A DNA stretch of 7,801 nucleotides from an uncultured Eubacteriales bacterium (GTDB lineage: Bacteria > Bacillota > Clostridia > Oscillospirales > CAG-272), in NCBI GenBank assembly GCA_900555785.1, contig USMO01000072.1:1-7801 (forward strand), in the 5' to 3' direction. The notes beneath the pieces are model-generated. The model was not told the DNA's origin and did not search any database. It saw only the letters and a program-made list of their open reading frames with translations. The translations under genes and the position numbers were made by a program. This document shows positions 4,985 to 7,801 of the stretch, in pieces (the first letter of the stretch is position 1; every line of letters begins with the position of its first letter).

Positions 4985-5623
4985 TCAAAGCGACATCAGA
5001 AGCGCTTCATATTTCGGCAGGAGCCAATCATAGGCGGCGTCCGAAAAATGGTGGTTTTCGGGCTTTCCGAGCGACAGACCCTCGTCAATCCACGGAATCT
5101 GCGCGCGGTTCTGGAAGGACAGCCCGCAATTGTAGTAGTTGTTGAAGCACGGAACCGACCACTCGCGGCAGACTTCCTCCATCGCAATGACGTATTCCAG
5201 GTCGGTCCGACCCTCCTTGGTCGCGCCCCAGCGGTTATAGTTTGTCATGAACAGCATCTTTGCACGCGGGTACTTCTCGGACAGCCCGCGAATCAGGATA
5301 TTCAGCGCGCCCTTAAAGGTGGTTGGCACCTGGTCATCGTTTTTGCCGATCGGGACCGAAAAACGCTTGTCGTTTGCGCCGCCCAGGACCACCACATAGT
5401 CGGCGCCGTCCTCCATCTCCGCATAGCGGCGGCACATCGGAACGATGTTCGGCTCAATCGACTGCTCGGCAACCGGGTTGCCATTCTTTCCGTGATTATA
5501 GACCGTCATGTGGTGTTTTTTCGCCAGCTTGTTGACCCAGGTTGCTTCGTTTCCAAGCAGGCTCCCGTAAATCAGGGAATCTCCCAGCGCAACCAGCGTT
5601 TTGCCTTCCAAAATGTCTTCCAT
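4985..5623 (-). CDS. SGNH/GDSL-family esterase or acyl hydrolase
   Basis: A serine hydrolase of the SGNH fold, probably cytosolic since no signal peptide is visible; the substrate is unknown (an ester, acetylated sugar or lipid is typical). The start chosen is the ATG at 5623, with AAGGAG 7 nt upstream, giving 212 residues; the ATG at 5629 is only 1 nt from that site, and the one at 5671 would lie almost at the transcription start. Block I is VALGDSLIYGS (11-21, nucleophile Ser16). Block II is the Gly of NHGKNGN (43-49). Block III is VVLGGANDKR (78-87, Asn84). The C-terminal block is KPENHHFSDAAYDWL (187-201), with His192 as likely base. At the aspartate position of the usual D-x-x-H there is Glu189. 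It has its own promoter and terminator and is convergent with the permease. Confidence 0.88.
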   Translation of the reverse strand: MEDILEGKTLVALGDSLIYGSLLGNEATWVNKLAKKHHMTVYNHGKNGNPVAEQSIEPNIVPMCRRYAEMEDGADYVVVLGGANDKRFSVPIGKNDDQVPTTFKGALNILIRGLSEKYPRAKMLFMTNYNRWGATKEGRTDLEYVIAMEEVCREWSVPCFNNYYNCGLSFQNRAQIPWIDEGLSLGKPENHHFSDAAYDWLLPKYEALLMSL

Positions 5624-5685
5624 ATCCATTCTCCTTATTCTGCTTCGACCGGCCGATAGAAAAATCTTCAAACAGCCTGTCCATC

Positions 5686-5714
5686 ATTATACCGGATTTC
5701 CCGCAAAAAGTCAA
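5686..5714 (-). promoter_or_regulatory. Sigma-A promoter of the SGNH hydrolase gene
   Basis: On the minus strand TTGACT (5714-5709), 17 bp, then TATAAT (5691-5686). Transcription should start near 5679, giving a leader of about 56 nt. The promoter lies just after the topoisomerase stop codon, and no convincing terminator separates the two. Confidence 0.85.
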
Positions 5715-5748
5715 TAGCCGGGCGGGACAGTTTGCTGTCAGAAAGTCG

Positions 5749-7801
5749 TCAATAACCCGGCGGCGGTTCGGGCAGCGGCGGCTCCTCGCCCGCGGTGGGG
5801 GCGCTGTAGCTGTAGCCGGAAGGTGTCGGTCGCGCGGCTCTCGGCGGAAATTCGAACACCGCGCCGCGCTCGGGATCCAGCTTCAGGAATGCGTCAAAAG
5901 CTTTGCCGCTTTTCGGCGAGACGAATCCCTCCAAAAGGTCGGTCTTCCCATCGGTCAGCAGCTTGTGCAGCTGCGACAGCGGAATCACGCGACGGCAGAT
6001 GGAAATGAATTTGCAGCCCTCCTTATAGCCCGAGCACCCGTAGCTTTTGCGGTACCGGACCAGCGGCTTTCCGCAGACCGGGCAAACGCCGACCCGATCC
6101 CCGAAAAAGCCCGTGTCGCGGTCCTCGGACGGGGTAACATCGGCCTTTTTCGCAAAGACCTCGGCAATCTCGTCCTCGGCGAGCTTCACGCTTTCCGAAA
6201 CGGTCATTTTGCCGTGATAGACCTTTTTGAGTGCCTGCCCCAGCTGCGAAGTCTTGTATTTGTCCATGCTGATCTGCATCTGCGAGAGTGATTCAATCAG
6301 AAATTCGCCCCCCGGCAGGATGGAATACACGTCCTTTTTGAGGTCGATATATCCGCTTTTGCGCGCGTTGTCAATAATGCCGGTCCGGGTTGCCTCGGTC
6401 CCCAGTTCCAAGCCTTCAAAAATCGCGCGGTAATCTGCTGCATCGTCCGCGCCGATGCTGTCATCCCCGGCATCGGCTGCATCCCGGGCGGCGCTTTTCT
6501 CCTCTTTGAAAGGATTTTTGAGGTAGTTGTTCAGCGTTTCAATGGTATAGTGTCGCGGCGGCGTGGTCTCTTTTTCCACCGGCTTGAAATCGATGTTGAC
6601 CGGGTCGCCCTTCTCAAGCTTCGGCAGAATCTTGTCCTTCTGCGAAAAATCGTCGTATTTCGTCCAGCCCTTTTCCAGCACGGTCATGCCCTTGAGCACA
6701 AACGTTTCCAGCGTGCCCACATCGATTGTAATTTCGGTCCGTGACACCACACAGTCCTCGGCGCAGAAGACCGCCACAAACCGCCGGAAAACCGTTGAAT
6801 AGACCTGCATTTCGCGGTCGCTCAACTGCGCCTTCTGAGGAATTTTGTAGGTCGGTGTCAGCGCGGAGTGCGATTCGATTTTGCTGTCGTCAAAAATGGT
6901 TTTGCTGTCCTTGAATTTCACCGGGTAGCCGATTTTCTGGCAGCCGGAAAGAATCTGGCGAATCTTGTCCTTTTCTGCCGTTGCAAGGTACTCCGAGTTG
7001 GTTCGCGGATAAGTCAGGTAGCCCTTTTCGTAAAGCCCCTGCACCAGCGCCAGGCTCTCCTGCATGGACATTTTGTATTTTTTTCCCAGCACATTCTGCA
7101 GCTTGGAGAGCGAATAGAGCTTGCCCGGCTGCAATTTGTCCTTTTTGTTTTTGACCGCCGTGACCACCGCGCCCGCCGCGTTGTACCTGGCGCACATCGC
7201 CCGGGCGTCCGGCAGCTTGTCCGCGTCGAATTTGTTCTTGGAAGTCAGCTCCACCGGCTCGCCCTTGGTCTCCTCGCGGCTGACCATGGCATAATACTTG
7301 CCCGGCACGAAATTCCGGATTAAGAGGTCGCGGTCGTAGATTGCCTTGACAATCGGAATGATGACGCGCCCCACGCGCAGCAGTGTGCCGGTTTTCAGCG
7401 TTGCGTACCGCGTCAGATTGACCCCGTAAAGCCAGTCAATATAGGTGCGTGCGAAGCCCTCTGAAGCCAGCAGGTCGTATTCCCGCTCGTCCTTCATGTC
7501 CTGCAGCGCCGCCGCAACGGTCTGCGGGGTCTGGTCCGGGAGCCACAGCCGCCGCAGATTCTTTTGCCCCTCCAGCGCATGCTCGATGCAAAGACGGACA
7601 ATGATCTCCCCCTCGCGGTCAGCGTCCCCTGCGTTGACGATTGTGTCCACGTCCGGGCGGTTGCAGAGGTATTTCAGCGTTTCATACTGGCGCGCCACCC
7701 CGGGATCGACCGTGCCGTCCGGTTTCTGCCGTAGGGTGAAGCGGAACTCGCGCGGGAAACAGGGAAGATTTTCGATCGTCCAGCGTGCCCCGGCGGGTAC
7801 G
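5749..7801 (-). CDS. topB: DNA topoisomerase III (type IA), N-terminus cut by window edge
   Basis: A type IA enzyme that cuts one DNA strand through a 5'-phosphotyrosine to relax or decatenate DNA. About 683 residues are visible; the frame stays open to the right edge, so the GTG at 7698 is not the start and the first TOPRIM strand is missing. Numbering from the edge, the acidic TOPRIM motif NAGDADREGE spans about 56-65 (Asp59, Asp61, Glu63 bind magnesium). The active-site motif GYLTYPRTNSEYL holds Tyr264. LGTEATRTGII (about 466-476) is a family block. A four-cysteine zinc ribbon (Cys573, 576, 589, 596) is followed by a topoisomerase C-terminal repeat ending in FDAFLKLDPE. Oddities are an Ala/Asp-rich linker (about 435-458) and a Pro-rich tail ending PPPGY. 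No mobile-element genes are beside it, so a chromosomal copy is likely but unproven. Confidence 0.95.
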   Translation of the reverse strand, partial: VPAGARWTIENLPCFPREFRFTLRQKPDGTVDPGVARQYETLKYLCNRPDVDTIVNAGDADREGEIIVRLCIEHALEGQKNLRRLWLPDQTPQTVAAALQDMKDEREYDLLASEGFARTYIDWLYGVNLTRYATLKTGTLLRVGRVIIPIVKAIYDRDLLIRNFVPGKYYAMVSREETKGEPVELTSKNKFDADKLPDARAMCARYNAAGAVVTAVKNKKDKLQPGKLYSLSKLQNVLGKKYKMSMQESLALVQGLYEKGYLTYPRTNSEYLATAEKDKIRQILSGCQKIGYPVKFKDSKTIFDDSKIESHSALTPTYKIPQKAQLSDREMQVYSTVFRRFVAVFCAEDCVVSRTEITIDVGTLETFVLKGMTVLEKGWTKYDDFSQKDKILPKLEKGDPVNIDFKPVEKETTPPRHYTIETLNNYLKNPFKEEKSAARDAADAGDDSIGADDAADYRAIFEGLELGTEATRTGIIDNARKSGYIDLKKDVYSILPGGEFLIESLSQMQISMDKYKTSQLGQALKKVYHGKMTVSESVKLAEDEIAEVFAKKADVTPSEDRDTGFFGDRVGVCPVCGKPLVRYRKSYGCSGYKEGCKFISICRRVIPLSQLHKLLTDGKTDLLEGFVSPKSGKAFDAFLKLDPERGAVFEFPPRAARPTPSGYSYSAPTAGEEPPLPEPPPGY

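Noticed and set aside
4814..5659. Plus-strand open frame of 281 codons
   Set aside because: It covers the palindromic repeat, a terminator and the antisense of the SGNH hydrolase, and has no ribosome binding site or recognisable motif.
5726..5739. GACAG-TTTG-CTGTC hairpin just after the topoisomerase stop as a terminator
   Set aside because: The 5-bp stem is weak and no T-run follows it on the minus strand; it could easily be chance.
5542..6291. Plus-strand open frame of 249 codons
   Set aside because: It is antisense to the topoisomerase C-terminus, the SGNH promoter and the SGNH start, with low-complexity composition and no family signal.

Overview
The window looks like a piece of chromosome from a spore-forming, moderately GC-rich clostridial Firmicute, possibly an Oscillospiraceae/Ruminococcaceae-type gut bacterium. 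The evidence is a full-length SpoIVA (a spore coat ATPase found only in endospore formers), consensus sigma-A promoters with 17-bp spacers, strong GGAGG-type ribosome binding sites and low-GC-Firmicute gene families. The genus is inference. There is no sign of phage, IS element, CRISPR, tRNA or rRNA.

Layout. Positions 1-316 (minus) hold the 5' part of a small DUF5662-type gene that runs off the left edge. Positions 407-1885 (minus) are spoIVA. Positions 1944-2976 (minus) are azlD and azlC, an overlapping pair encoding a branched-chain amino-acid exporter, driven by a fully consensus promoter at 3005-3033. A short intergenic region carries the divergent uraA promoter at 3145-3173. Positions 3352-4731 (plus) are a uracil/xanthine-type NCS2 permease with a 170-nt leader that can fold as a terminator or a competing three-way junction, and with a very strong terminator at its end. 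Positions 4821-4913 hold a nested palindromic repeat between two facing terminators. Positions 4985-5623 (minus) are an SGNH/GDSL hydrolase with its own promoter. Positions 5749-7801 (minus) are a type IA topoisomerase (topoisomerase III) lacking its N-terminus at the right edge.

How the parts work together. Apart from azlCD, which is a real translationally coupled operon, the genes appear to be separate transcription units with unrelated jobs: amino-acid export, nucleobase uptake, spore coat assembly, ester hydrolysis and DNA topology. The most interesting signals are in the control regions. No terminator is visible after azlD or after spoIVA. In both places the next gene's Shine-Dalgarno lies in the downstream arm of a perfect inverted repeat (10 bp and 15 bp). 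The upstream arm would be present only in read-through RNA, not in RNA started at the gene's own (proven-looking or putative) promoter. This suggests translational insulation between neighbouring genes. The uraA leader is a second candidate regulatory RNA, and I could not match it to any riboswitch class I know.
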